DNA from: Cryobacterium glaciale
GTDB lineage: Bacteria > Actinomycetota > Actinomycetes > Actinomycetales > Microbacteriaceae
Reading direction: 5' to 3'
Assembly (NCBI RefSeq): GCF_004402535.1
Contig: NZ_SOEY01000028.1
Span: 310,001 to 374,000 of the forward strand
DNA: 64,000 nt
A program made the translations under genes and the position numbers. The notes beneath the pieces are model-generated. The model was given only the letters and a program-made list of their open reading frames with translations. It was not told where the DNA came from and ran no database searches. Every line of letters begins with the position of its first letter. Position 1 is the stretch's first letter. This document shows positions 7,511 to 16,428 of the stretch, piece after piece.

Positions 7511-8499
7511 GAGGGAACGATGGGAACTCGGACCCGAAGGCTGCCGGGCTCCATCCATGCTTTGAAGGCTAGGGCCCTGCCGAACTCGTCCCCATCAAGT
7601 TCGATCTGTTCCGGCCGTGAGAAGCGTGCGGTCAGCACCGAACCGGTTTCGTAGCGCAGATCCTTGTCGTTCTTGTGTTCCCCGGCGATAGCCCGGCCAG
7701 CTTTGGTCCGTCGCACGATGCCGTTGGTCCAGGCTATCTTCACCCACACCCGGATCCAGCCCAGTGCACCGCCCGGCCGGGTCATCATCACATCGAACAG
7801 GCCGTCGTCGAGGACCGCTTCCGGCATCAGCAGAATGTTCGCGGGCAATGACCCGCAGTTGCCGAGTATGAGGGTATGCACCGTGGCACGCTTGATGGGT
7901 TGATCATCGAGCCGGAATCGCAAATGGAGTTCCTCAGGGTCACGCAGGGACGCGACGAGTGCTTTCACGTACGCTGCCCACCCGGCCTTCTTCTTGAGGT
8001 CTTCGTCGGTATTGGTGATCATTTTCGCGTCCAGTCCCAAGCCGGCCATCACCACGAACGCGTGCTCATCGCGGGTGCCGTCTGCTCGCTCGACCCGGAT
8101 CATGCCCAGATCAATGGCGCGATCCTCGCCCGCAAAGGCGGTACGCACGCTTTCAGGCATGTCGTTGAGGGTCATTTTCAAGTTGCGGGCGAGAAGATTC
8201 CCCGTGCCCGATGGCAAGAGGCCGACGGGAACATCTCGCCCTCGGACTGCCTCGACGACCGCTCGCACGGTACCGTCACCACCAGCGACAATAATCAGGT
8301 CAACACCGCGCGCCAGCGCTTCGGCGGTCACCCCCTGGCCGATGTCGTCGACGGACGTTTCAAACCAGACGCTCTCCGCCCAGCCAGCGGCAGCCGCTTC
8401 CGTGTTCACCGCTTCCCGAAGCGCGTCGATATCGACCTTCACCGGATTATAGATAACGGCAGCATGCCTGCGCTCAGGCGTGGACGGTACATGCTTCAT
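7507..8499 (-). CDS. diacylglycerol/lipid kinase family protein
   Basis: A 330-residue protein with the DAGK catalytic-domain signature: NPVK near the start, VAGGDGTVRAV near residue 75, and LPSGTGNLLARNL near residue 97. This family phosphorylates diacylglycerol, sphingoid bases or related lipids with ATP at the membrane. The start at 8499 (MKHVPST) has GGAGG 6 bases upstream. It is the first gene of a three-gene unit with two alpha/beta hydrolases, suggesting phospholipid turnover or resistance to a lipid-like compound (inference). The gene reads less GC-rich than its neighbours, for example about 53% in 7981-8040. Confidence 0.85.
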   Translation of the reverse strand: MKHVPSTPERRHAAVIYNPVKVDIDALREAVNTEAAAAGWAESVWFETSVDDIGQGVTAEALARGVDLIIVAGGDGTVRAVVEAVRGRDVPVGLLPSGTGNLLARNLKMTLNDMPESVRTAFAGEDRAIDLGMIRVERADGTRDEHAFVVMAGLGLDAKMITNTDEDLKKKAGWAAYVKALVASLRDPEELHLRFRLDDQPIKRATVHTLILGNCGSLPANILLMPEAVLDDGLFDVMMTRPGGALGWIRVWVKIAWTNGIVRRTKAGRAIAGEHKNDKDLRYETGSVLTARFSRPEQIELDGDEFGRALAFKAWMEPGSLRVRVPIVPS

Positions 8500-8621
8500 G
8501 GAGACCTCCGGGTAATTGTTCGGGCAATATCGGCCGGCTGGCATCAAGCTACAGTAGCTGAATTTAAGTCAGATTCAAGACGCGAGGAGCGGATGACCCG
8601 TTCCCGCCGCGAGCTCAATAC

Positions 8622-8688
8622 TTTCCGGGCCCGGGCCCGGAAAGCGGGACCACGATAGATCATGGGCCCGGTTTCCGAAGGTGGGCCC
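8622..8688 (-). repeat. GGGCCC-rich intergenic repeat, copy 3
   Basis: It matches copy 2 in order and orientation, with the central palindrome degraded to GGGACCACGATAGATCATGG. It lies in the divergent space between the lipid-kinase start (8499) and the flavin reductase start (8774). It could overlap promoters for either gene. Confidence 0.9.
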
Positions 8689-8773
8689 GGGGCGCCCAGA
8701 CAGCACACCCCGAACAGCAGCGACCTCGGCTAGGCTGCTCCAAACGCGCCCCCACCCCAGTCAAGGAGATTCA

Positions 8774-10261
8774 ATGTCGAGTCAGAACTACGACGTCATC
8801 GTGATCGGCGGCGGCGCTGTCGGGGAGAACGTTGCCGACCGCACCGCACAGGGCGGACTGCGCACGGTCGTCGTCGAGAGCGACCTTGTCGGTGGCGAAT
8901 GTTCGTACTGGGCCTGCATGCCGTCGAAGGCGCTGCTGCGCAGCGGCGCCGCTCTCGCCGGCGCCCGGCGGGTGCCGGGCGCCGCAGAGGCCGTCACCGG
9001 AACGGTCGACGCGCGGGCCGCCCTCAAGCAGCGCGATTCCATCGCCAGTCATTGGAAGGACGACGGCCAGGCGAGATGGCTCGACTCCGCCGGCATCGGC
9101 CTCGTACGCGGCCACGCCCGCCTCACCGGCGTCAAGGAAGTCACCGTGACCGCAGCGGATGGCGCGGTGACCGTTCTCACCGCCACCCACGCCGTCGTCG
9201 TCAGCACCGGATCGGCGGCGCTGCTGCCCGACATCGACGGCCTCACAGCGGTCGGCCCGTGGACCAGCCGCGACGCGACGAGCGCCCAGCAGATCCCGCA
9301 GCGCCTCGCGGTGATCGGCGGCGGCGTCGTCGCCGCCGAGATGGCCGCCGCCTACGCCTCGCTCGGCTCGGCGGTGACCGTCATCGCCCGCAGCCCCCTG
9401 CTCGGCGGGCAGGAACCCTTCGCCGGCGAGCTCGTCACCGCCGCGCTCGAGAACAACGGGGTGACCGTGCTCGTCGGCCCGTCCACCACGAAAGCGCACC
9501 GCGACGACGACAACACGATCACGCTCACGCTCGATGACGGCAGCACCGTCGCGGCCGACCAGGTGCTCGTGGCCATCGGACGCACCCCGCGCACCCACGA
9601 TCTCGGCCTCGACGTGGTCGGCCTCGATGCCGGAGACTGGCTCGACGTCGACGACACCCTCCTCGTGCAGGGCGGCTCCCCCGCGCTGACCGGCGACTGG
9701 CTCTACGCCACCGGCGACGTCAATCACCGGGCCCTCCTCACCCACCAGGGCAAATACCAGGCCCGGGCAGCGGGCGACGCGATCGTGACCCGCGCGGCCG
9801 GCGGCCCGGTCGACGATGCTCCGTGGGGCGCCCATGTCGCGACCGCCGACCACGCCGCTGTTCCGCAGGTGACCTTCACCGACCCGGAAGTCGCCTCGGT
9901 GGGGCACACCGCCGCATCCGCTGTGAAGGCGGGGTTTCGCATCCGTATTCTCGATTACGACCTCGCCAACCTCGGCGGCGCCTCGGTGCTCGCTGTCGGC
10001 TACGTCGGCAAGGCGCGGGCGATCGTCGATCTCGACCGGGAGGTGCTGCTCGGCGTCACCTTCGTCGGTCAGGACGTGGCCGAACTGCTGCACTCGGCCA
10101 CGGTCGCCATCGTCGGCGAGGTGCCGATCAACCGGCTCTGGCACGCAGTGCCAAGCTACCCGACGCTCAGCGAGGTGTGGCTGCGCCTGCTCGAAGCCTA
10201 CGGGCGCCCCGGCTTCACCGACAACGACACCAACAACGACACCGAGGAAGAATTAGGCTGA
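8774..10261 (+). CDS. FAD-dependent pyridine nucleotide-disulfide oxidoreductase, class I
   Basis: A 495-residue protein with FAD-binding GGGAVG (residues 12-17), a redox-active disulfide Cys43-Cys48 in GECSYWACMPSK, a second GGGVVAAEMA NAD(P) fold near 190, ATGDV near 320 and a C-terminal dimerisation domain with HAVPSYPTLSE. This layout is shared by dihydrolipoamide dehydrogenase, mercuric reductase and soluble transhydrogenase. In lipoamide dehydrogenase the C-terminal motif is HxHPTxSE; here it reads HAVPSYPTLSE, closer to mercuric reductase-like or uncharacterised members. ATG at 8774 follows AAGGAGA. The small gene at 10266 follows by 4 bases. The electron acceptor is unknown. Confidence 0.85.
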   Translation: MSSQNYDVIVIGGGAVGENVADRTAQGGLRTVVVESDLVGGECSYWACMPSKALLRSGAALAGARRVPGAAEAVTGTVDARAALKQRDSIASHWKDDGQARWLDSAGIGLVRGHARLTGVKEVTVTAADGAVTVLTATHAVVVSTGSAALLPDIDGLTAVGPWTSRDATSAQQIPQRLAVIGGGVVAAEMAAAYASLGSAVTVIARSPLLGGQEPFAGELVTAALENNGVTVLVGPSTTKAHRDDDNTITLTLDDGSTVAADQVLVAIGRTPRTHDLGLDVVGLDAGDWLDVDDTLLVQGGSPALTGDWLYATGDVNHRALLTHQGKYQARAAGDAIVTRAAGGPVDDAPWGAHVATADHAAVPQVTFTDPEVASVGHTAASAVKAGFRIRILDYDLANLGGASVLAVGYVGKARAIVDLDREVLLGVTFVGQDVAELLHSATVAIVGEVPINRLWHAVPSYPTLSEVWLRLLEAYGRPGFTDNDTNNDTEEELG

Positions 10262-10265
10262 CCGG

Positions 10266-10625
10266 ATGCGACGCATCCTCTTTGATTCGCCCCTGAGCCG
10301 GGCCGGCTACCTCTACGCGACGGCATTCGGGCTGGTCTGGGGGTCGATCTGGAGCACCGGCCGCGTCGAAAAACGGTCGGGCCTGTTCGTGTTCCGCGGA
10401 ATGCCACCCTGGACGTTCGGGCGCGGCGGCTCGTGCGTGGGCGGCTGCTACCTCACCGACCAGAACGTCACTGCCAACGTGCTCGACCACGAAGCCGTGC
10501 ACAAACGCCAGTGGCAACGGTTCGGCCTGGTCTTTCCACTGCTGTACGCGGTCGCCGGCCGCAACCCGCTGAAGAACCGCTTCGAGATCGAGGCCGGCCT
10601 GAAAAAAGGCGGCTACATTCGCTAG
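10266..10625 (+). CDS. small conserved-type protein with HExxH motif
   Basis: I do not recognise a named family. The 119-residue product has one hydrophobic stretch (about residues 13-30), a Gly/Cys-rich patch GSCVGGC (55-61), and HEAVH at 75-79 followed by Glu107, spacing that would suit a zinc-peptidase-like site. A hydrophobic FGLVFPLLYAVAG follows at 86-98. It begins 4 bases after the flavin oxidoreductase stop, so the two are probably co-transcribed. Zinc binding or protease function is only a guess. Confidence 0.7.
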   Translation: MRRILFDSPLSRAGYLYATAFGLVWGSIWSTGRVEKRSGLFVFRGMPPWTFGRGGSCVGGCYLTDQNVTANVLDHEAVHKRQWQRFGLVFPLLYAVAGRNPLKNRFEIEAGLKKGGYIR

Positions 10626-10652
10626 CTCAAGCGGATGCGTGCCGGCACAGAC

Positions 10653-10684
10653 AACCGCCCGGCCTGCAAACAGGCCGGGCGGTT
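10653..10684. terminator. bidirectional terminator hairpin between converging genes
   Basis: A perfect 14-bp stem (AACCGCCCGGCCTG with its complement) closes a CAAA loop. It lies between the small HExxH gene and katA, which converge. TTCT follows on the + side and TTGT on the other, so it can serve both. Confidence 0.8.
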
Positions 10685-10702
10685 CTGCTTGGGCGGGAAG
10701 TG

Positions 10703-12193
10703 CTACTGCGCGGCGACGTACTCGGCGTCGACGGCGGCAGCCTCGGCGAAGACCGCGAGGTTCGCGCGCAGCTTGGCGCCAAGGTCGGCGTCAACGCTGG
10801 TCCAGTAGCCGATGGCCCGCTCGGTGACCTCGGGGCGGGTCACCCCGCTGATGGCACCGGTGATGGTGTCGAGAAAACGGGCCTTCTGCGCGTCGTCGTA
10901 GACCTCGCGGTACAGCGTTCCGGCCTGGCCGAAGTCGTCGTCTTCACTGCGCAGGGTCGCGGCGGCACGCAGCAGCGAGCCGTCGTTCTCCCACGAGCCC
11001 TCGCCCGCAGCGGCGGGATCGGCGACGGGACCGCCGAGGGAGTTCGGCGCGTAGTTCGGTTCGCTCGGCGCGTTGTAGAAGTGACGCTGCGCGCCATCCT
11101 GCGAGTAGTTGTTCAGCGGGCTGATCGGAGCGTTCACCGGCAGCTGGGCGAAGTTGGTGCCCACGCGGTAGCGCTGTGCGTCGGGGTAGGAGAAGATGCG
11201 CGCCATGAGCATCTTGTCGGGGCTCGCCGCAATGCCGGGCACGAAGTTCGCCGGCGAGAACGCAGACTGCTCGATCTCGGCGAAGAAGTTGTCGGGGTTG
11301 CGGTTGAGCGTGTGGGTGCCGACCGGGATCAGCGGGAAGTCGGCGTGCGGCCAGACCTTCGTAACGTCGAAGGGGTTGAACCGGTAGGTGTTGCCCTGCG
11401 CGTAGGGCATGACCTGCACGGACACGTTCCAGGACGGGAAGTTGCCGGCGGCGATGGCGTCGGACAGGTCGCGACGGTAGTAGTCGGCATCCGCTCCGGC
11501 TAGAGCCTCGGCCTCGGATCCTTCCATCTCGACGTTGCCCTGGTTGGATTCGAAGTGATACTTCACCCAGAAGCGCGAGCCTTCGGCGTTGATCCACTGG
11601 TAGGTGTGCGAGCCGAAGCCGGGCATTTCACGCCAGGAGCGCGGCAGGCCGCGGTCGCCCATGAGGTAGGTGACCTGGTGGGCCGACTCCGGGGAGAGGG
11701 TCCAGAAGTCCCACTGCATGGTTGCGTCGCGGAGGCCAGTGCCCGGCAGGCGCTTCTGCGAGTGGATGAAGTCGGGGAACTTGATGCCGTCGCGGATGAA
11801 GAACACCGGGGTGTTGTTGCCGACGATGTCGTAGTTACCCTCGGTGGTGTAGAACTTCACCGAGAAGCCGCGCACGTCGCGCCACGTGTCGGGGCTGCCC
11901 TGCTCGCCGGCAACGCTGGAGAAGCGCTGCAGGGTGGGGGTGACGGTGCCCGGCTGGAACACGGCCGCGCGGGTGTACTTCGAGACGTCGCCGGTGACGA
12001 CGAATTCGCCGTGCGCTCCGCCGCCCTTGGCGTGCACGATGCGCTCCGGAATGCGCTCACGGTTGAACTGCGCGAGCTTCTCGACCAGGTAGCGGTCGTG
12101 CAGCGCGGTAACGCCGTCGGCGCCGACGGTGAGGGAGTGCGCGTCGCTGGCGACGGGCGTTCCCGTCTGGTCAGTAGTGGGCTTGATAGTCAT
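10703..12193 (-). CDS. katA: monofunctional haem catalase
   Basis: A 496-residue small-subunit catalase that breaks hydrogen peroxide into water and oxygen in the cytoplasm. The distal His54 is in [12 protein letters not shown], the distal Asn in [13 protein letters not shown], and the proximal haem-ligand Tyr in the [13 protein letters not shown] segment near 345. Start ATG at 12193 has AAGGAG upstream; the frame upstream to 12370 is inside the regulator gene. The Fur-family gene lies 46 bases upstream on the same strand, the classic furA/perR-catalase arrangement, implying peroxide-dependent control. Confidence 0.95.
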   Translation of the reverse strand: MTIKPTTDQTGTPVASDAHSLTVGADGVTALHDRYLVEKLAQFNRERIPERIVHAKGGGAHGEFVVTGDVSKYTRAAVFQPGTVTPTLQRFSSVAGEQGSPDTWRDVRGFSVKFYTTEGNYDIVGNNTPVFFIRDGIKFPDFIHSQKRLPGTGLRDATMQWDFWTLSPESAHQVTYLMGDRGLPRSWREMPGFGSHTYQWINAEGSRFWVKYHFESNQGNVEMEGSEAEALAGADADYYRRDLSDAIAAGNFPSWNVSVQVMPYAQGNTYRFNPFDVTKVWPHADFPLIPVGTHTLNRNPDNFFAEIEQSAFSPANFVPGIAASPDKMLMARIFSYPDAQRYRVGTNFAQLPVNAPISPLNNYSQDGAQRHFYNAPSEPNYAPNSLGGPVADPAAAGEGSWENDGSLLRAAATLRSEDDDFGQAGTLYREVYDDAQKARFLDTITGAISGVTRPEVTERAIGYWTSVDADLGAKLRANLAVFAEAAAVDAEYVAAQ

Positions 12194-12239
12194 GGTGCTC
12201 CTTGATTGTGAACAGCAACGCGAGGTTGACGGAGGAAGT

Positions 12240-12722
12240 TTAGGGGTTCGACGTTGCGGCCTGGCAACTGGAACACAGACCCCAGTAGATGACCTCGGCG
12301 GCGCGCACGTCGAAGCCGAGAGCATCCGCTGGGGTGAGGCAGGGGGCGTGGCCGACGGCGCAGTCCACATCGTGAACCACGTTGCAGCGGGTGCACACGA
12401 TGTGGTGGTGGTTGTCGCCGACCCGGCGTTCGAACAGCGCGGGCGAGCCGGCCGGTTCGATCTTGCGCACGAGCCCGGCGGTGGTGAACGAGGCGAGCAC
12501 CCCGTAGACCGCCTGCAGCGAGGTGCCAGGCAGGCCTGCGTGCACGAGCCCGAACAGGGCGTCGGCGTTGGAGTGCGGCCGGTCGGTGAGGGCGCGCAGC
12601 ACGGCCAGGCGCGGCGCGGTCACCTTGAGACCCGCCGAGCGGATGCTGCCGGCCAACAACTCGGGCTCGGCCGCGGCCAGGCGCAGGCCCGCGTGGTCGC
12701 TGCTCGAATCGGTCGTTGTCAT
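12240..12722 (-). CDS. Fur-family metalloregulator (peroxide/iron sensing type)
   Basis: A 160-residue winged-helix repressor. The helix-turn-helix covers about residues 30-85, followed by [16 protein letters not shown], the regulatory metal site, and two CxxC pairs (CTRC and CSSC) for structural zinc. Placed 46 bases upstream of katA on the same strand, it most likely controls catalase and itself, as FurA does with katG or CatR with catA in other actinomycetes. An AT-rich palindrome 17 bases upstream of its start (12739-12761) is a probable autoregulatory operator. Confidence 0.88.
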   Translation of the reverse strand: MTTTDSSSDHAGLRLAAAEPELLAGSIRSAGLKVTAPRLAVLRALTDRPHSNADALFGLVHAGLPGTSLQAVYGVLASFTTAGLVRKIEPAGSPALFERRVGDNHHHIVCTRCNVVHDVDCAVGHAPCLTPADALGFDVRAAEVIYWGLCSSCQAATSNP

Positions 12723-12738
12723 GCTTCGACCCTAGCAT

Positions 12739-12761
12739 TTGTTTTGAGTAATTCAAAACAA
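12739..12761. promoter_or_regulatory. AT-rich palindrome, probable Fur-family operator
   Basis: TTGTTTTGA and TCAAAACAA are exact reverse complements around a 5-base spacer. This AT-rich dyad stands out in a high-GC region and lies 17 bases before the Fur-family start and 71 bases before the MMPL start on the other strand. It fits the size and composition of Fur/PerR boxes and could also touch the divergent MMPL promoter. Confidence 0.55.
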
Positions 12762-12831
12762 TATGCGGAGTCTTAACTGGTGCGGGGTTTTAGCTAGCTA
12801 GGATAGCGAACGTCAAGGTTCTGGAGGAACT

Positions 12832-14889
12832 GTGCTCGTGATCACCCGCTTCATCACCGGCAAACGCACCGCGTGGGCGGTACTGCTCGGCACCGTAATG
12901 GCCGTCGGCCTGCTGTTCGCCCTGCTGCCGGCCAACGAATCCGAGGATTTTCCGACCGCCGGACTGCCGGAAAGCAGCCAGGCCGCGCAGGTCACCGCAC
13001 TGCTCACCGAATTTCCCTCGGCCGACCGGACCGCCGCGATCGTGGTCTGGAGCCGGGACGGCGATCATCTCACCACGTCCGACCGCGCCGCGATCACCGC
13101 CGCGGCCGAGAACCTCGGCGCTGCGTCGATCGCCCCGCGCGCGACCACACCGCAGTTCAGTGACGACGGGCAGGCGGCACTGAGCGTGATGCCGCTCGAG
13201 GCCCTCGGAGCGACTGCCGATATCGAGAAGACGGCCACGACCATCCGTTCGACGGCGTCGGCCGGGCTGCCGGGCGGGCTGACCGCCTATATCACCGGGC
13301 CGGTCGGGTTTCAGGCCGATATCACCAACGCCTTCGCCGGAGCGGACTTTCGCCTGCTGCTCGTGACCGTCATCGTGGTCGCGGTGCTGCTCATCGTGAC
13401 CTACCGCAGCCCCGTGCTCTGGATCGTGCCGCTCGCCGTGGTCGGCCTCGCCGACGGCCTCGCCGGCAAGGTGGCCGGCGCGCTCGCCGAACCGCTCGGC
13501 TTCGCCCTCGACGCCTCGATCTCGGGCATTCTCTCGGTGCTCGTGTTCGGCGCCGGCACCAACTACGCCCTGCTGCTCGTGGCCCGCTACCGCGAAGAAC
13601 TGCTGCACACCGAGAGCCGCAATGTCGCCATGCGCACCGCTGTGACGAGCGCCGGCCCGGCAATCGCGGCCAGTGGCGGCACCGTCGCGTTGAGCCTCGC
13701 CACCCTGGTCTTCGCCGAACTCGCCGGTAACCGCGCGCTCGGCATCGCCTGCGCGATCGGTGTGCTCATCGCGATCGGGTTCGCCCTGCTCGTGCTGCCG
13801 GCCGCCCTCGTGGTGTGCGGGCGCGGCTTGTTCTGGCCGTTCATTCCGCGCCCGAAGGGCGAAGCTGCGCCGGCGCGCACCGGCCTCTGGACCCGGCTCG
13901 GTCGTGGCGTGGCGCGGCACCCGGCCATCGTCACGGTCGTGTCCGTTCTGGCGATCGGTTCGCTCGCGTTCGGGCTGAACGGCGCCGCGGTCGGGCTGTC
14001 CCAGGCCGACCAGCTGCTCGGCAACCCGGAGTCGGTCGTGGCGCAGGAGATCGTGGATGCGTCGTTCTCGGCGGGGCTGACCAGCCAGACGGTCGTGCTC
14101 GCGCCGGATGCGGCATCCGCTGACGCCGTGGCCGTGGCCCTCGACACCGCAGGCGTGTCGGCGGCGGTCGCCGGCGAGAATGCCGGCGGGCTCACCCGCA
14201 TCGACGTCACACTCGACAGCGAACCGGGCAGCGACGAGACCTTTGCGACGATCGCCGCGCTGCGCACCGATTTAGCGGATGCCCCTGGCACGGTTTCGCC
14301 GTCGCTGGTCGGCGGCAGCGATGCCACGGCCCTCGACACGAAGACGAGCGCCGAGCGTGACCAGGGCCTGATTCTGCCGCTCATTTTGGGCATCGTGTTT
14401 CTGATTCTCGCGCTGCTGCTGCGCTCGCTCGTGGCGCCGGTGCTGCTCATCGCCACCGTGCTCGGCACCTTCTTCGCCAGCCTCGGCGCCTCGAACCTGA
14501 TCTTTCAGAACCTGCTCGGCTTCACGGCGTTCGACACCAGCGTCGTGCTGTTCTCCTTTCTGTTCCTGGTGGCCCTCGGCGTGGATTACAACATCTTCCT
14601 GACCACGCGGGCGCGCGAAGAGGCGCGGCATTACGGCACCCGGGAGGGCATGGTGCGGGCGCTGTCCTCCACCGGCGCGGTGATCACGAGCGCCGGAATT
14701 CTGATCGCGGCCGTGTTCGCCGTGCTCGGGGTGCTGCCCGTCGTGGCGCTCACCCAGATCGGTGTGATCGTCTGCATCGGTGTGCTGCTCGACACCCTCG
14801 TCGTGCGCACCGTACTCGTGCCCGCCCTGGTGTTTCTGGTCGACGACCGATTCTGGTGGCCGTCCCGGCCGGTCGCGACGCGTCGGTAG
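12832..14889 (+). CDS. MMPL/RND-family transporter
   Basis: A 685-residue inner-membrane protein with two halves, each an N-terminal helix, an extracytoplasmic domain and a block of five or six helices (about residues 165-335 and 505-670). It is of the MMPL group of the RND superfamily, which exports lipids, siderophores or drugs using the proton gradient. GTG start at 12832 is chosen because GGAGG lies 5 bases upstream. It diverges from the Fur-family gene and converges on the amidase gene. There is no lipid-synthesis gene next to it to name a cargo. Confidence 0.88.
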   Translation: MLVITRFITGKRTAWAVLLGTVMAVGLLFALLPANESEDFPTAGLPESSQAAQVTALLTEFPSADRTAAIVVWSRDGDHLTTSDRAAITAAAENLGAASIAPRATTPQFSDDGQAALSVMPLEALGATADIEKTATTIRSTASAGLPGGLTAYITGPVGFQADITNAFAGADFRLLLVTVIVVAVLLIVTYRSPVLWIVPLAVVGLADGLAGKVAGALAEPLGFALDASISGILSVLVFGAGTNYALLLVARYREELLHTESRNVAMRTAVTSAGPAIAASGGTVALSLATLVFAELAGNRALGIACAIGVLIAIGFALLVLPAALVVCGRGLFWPFIPRPKGEAAPARTGLWTRLGRGVARHPAIVTVVSVLAIGSLAFGLNGAAVGLSQADQLLGNPESVVAQEIVDASFSAGLTSQTVVLAPDAASADAVAVALDTAGVSAAVAGENAGGLTRIDVTLDSEPGSDETFATIAALRTDLADAPGTVSPSLVGGSDATALDTKTSAERDQGLILPLILGIVFLILALLLRSLVAPVLLIATVLGTFFASLGASNLIFQNLLGFTAFDTSVVLFSFLFLVALGVDYNIFLTTRAREEARHYGTREGMVRALSSTGAVITSAGILIAAVFAVLGVLPVVALTQIGVIVCIGVLLDTLVVRTVLVPALVFLVDDRFWWPSRPVATRR

Positions 14890-14921
14890 CCCGGCCCGCC
14901 AGAACCCGGCCCGCCAGAACC
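14889..14921. repeat. short tandem duplication at the MMPL/amidase junction
   Basis: CCCGGCCCGCCAGAA occurs twice in tandem (15-base unit) in the 31 bases between the converging MMPL and amidase stops. It is probably a local duplication; no other role is apparent. Confidence 0.6.
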
Positions 14922-16351
14922 TAGGCCGGCTCGGGCGGCACCCGGTCCTGCCAGCGGATGCGCCGCTCCAGTTGCGCTCCGAGCGCGAGCAGGGTGGCTT
15001 CACCGCCCGGCCGGCCGATGAGCTGGACGCCCATCGGCAGGCCGTTCTCGGTCTGGTGCACCGGAAGCACGATGGCCGGCAGCCCGCTCACGTTGATCAT
15101 CGAGGTGAACGGCGTGTACTGCACCTGCTGAGCGAAGTTCGCTTCGGCGTCGTGCGCGTCATACCAGCCGACCGGGCGCGGGGTCAGGGCCATGGCCGGG
15201 GTCAGCACGGCATCGAATTTCGACAGCTGGCGGATGAACGACCGCTCGAACGCGGTCAGTGCGGTGAGGGCCTCGGCGAGGTCCCGGGCGTTGAGGGCCC
15301 GGCCGCGGGCGAGCAGCCATTGGGTCAGCGGTTCGAGCAGGGCGATCTCCGCGTCGGTGTCGGCGGGGATGGTCGCCGCCCCGGCCTGCCAGATGGTGCG
15401 AAACGCGGGCACGTAGCTCGGGTCGGGCTTCAAAGCCGTCTCCTCGAGTCCGTGATGCAGCGCGGCGAACCCGGCGACGGCCAGGTCGAGGGCGGACTGC
15501 GCTTCCGGGGCGATCGTAATGGAGTAGTCGTCGTCCCAGGCCGAGGTGGTCATCACGCCGAGCTGGAAGCGGCCCTCGCCGCGTACGGCCGCCGCGAGCA
15601 GCGGCGTCTCGTTATCGGGGGCGCGCAGGGCGTAGTGGTGGTCGGGGCGACCGTCTCGGGGCGCGATCATGGCGTCGAGCAGGAGGGCGGCATCCGCCAC
15701 GGTGCGGGCGAGCGGCCCGCCGACGGCAAGGCCGCCGAGCTTGTCGATGCCGGAGGCGGACGGCACCCGGCCGCGGCTGGGCTTGAGCCCGACGAGCCCG
15801 CAGGCGGCCGCGGGAATGCGAATGGACCCGCCGCCGTCGGAGCCCGGAGCGAACGGCAGCAGTCGGGCGGCGACCGCCACGGCGGCGCCGCCGCTCGAGC
15901 CGCCGGCACCGAGCGCGAGGTTCCACGGGGTGCGGGCGGGCGGGGCCGCGAGGCTCTCGGTGTACGACGCGAGCCCGAATTCGGGGGTGTTGGTCTTGCC
16001 GAGGCTGACTCCCCCGGCGTCGTCGAGCGCCAGCACGAGGTCGTCGGACTCGTCGGGCACGTAGTCGGCGAGCAGGCGCGACCCGAACCGCGCTGGCACC
16101 CCCGCGCGCAGGTGCAGGTCTTTGTCGGCGAACGGGAGGCCCCAGAGCGGTGCGGTGCGCGGCATCCGCTCTTCGACGTAGCGGGCCCTGGCCCGGGCGG
16201 CATCCGCGGTGACGGTGACGAAGGCGCCGAGCGCCGGGTTGAATTTCTCGATGCGGGCCAGGTAATGTTCCGCGAGTTCGCTCGGGCTGATCTCGCGGCT
16301 CTGCAGGGCCTGCCATTGTTCCAGGGCGGTCAATTCGTGTGGATCAGCCAT
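14921..16351 (-). CDS. amidase (amidase-signature family)
   Basis: A 476-residue cytoplasmic amidase. The Ser-cisSer-Lys triad is visible as Lys in FADKDLHL near residue 77, the cis-serine in GAGGSSGGAA near 149, and the nucleophile in GSDGGGSIRIP near 175. The family hydrolyses carboxylic amides, or transfers ammonia in GatA. The absence of gatB/gatC and the divergent C-terminal half argue against GatA. The natural amide is unknown. It converges with the MMPL gene and diverges from the SDR gene at 16429. Confidence 0.88.
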   Translation of the reverse strand: MADPHELTALEQWQALQSREISPSELAEHYLARIEKFNPALGAFVTVTADAARARARYVEERMPRTAPLWGLPFADKDLHLRAGVPARFGSRLLADYVPDESDDLVLALDDAGGVSLGKTNTPEFGLASYTESLAAPPARTPWNLALGAGGSSGGAAVAVAARLLPFAPGSDGGGSIRIPAAACGLVGLKPSRGRVPSASGIDKLGGLAVGGPLARTVADAALLLDAMIAPRDGRPDHHYALRAPDNETPLLAAAVRGEGRFQLGVMTTSAWDDDYSITIAPEAQSALDLAVAGFAALHHGLEETALKPDPSYVPAFRTIWQAGAATIPADTDAEIALLEPLTQWLLARGRALNARDLAEALTALTAFERSFIRQLSKFDAVLTPAMALTPRPVGWYDAHDAEANFAQQVQYTPFTSMINVSGLPAIVLPVHQTENGLPMGVQLIGRPGGEATLLALGAQLERRIRWQDRVPPEPA

Positions 16352-16428
16352 ATGCCGAGCCTAGTTCGACCGGGGCGGGCGGCCAGCCAACACTGGTTAT
16401 GCACGCGCAGGACGGCTAGCCTCAAGCC

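Noticed and set aside
5957-8688. Composite transposon formed by two GGGCCC repeats
   Set aside because: There is no transposase or target-site duplication; the flanking direct repeats are recorded but a transposon cannot be claimed.
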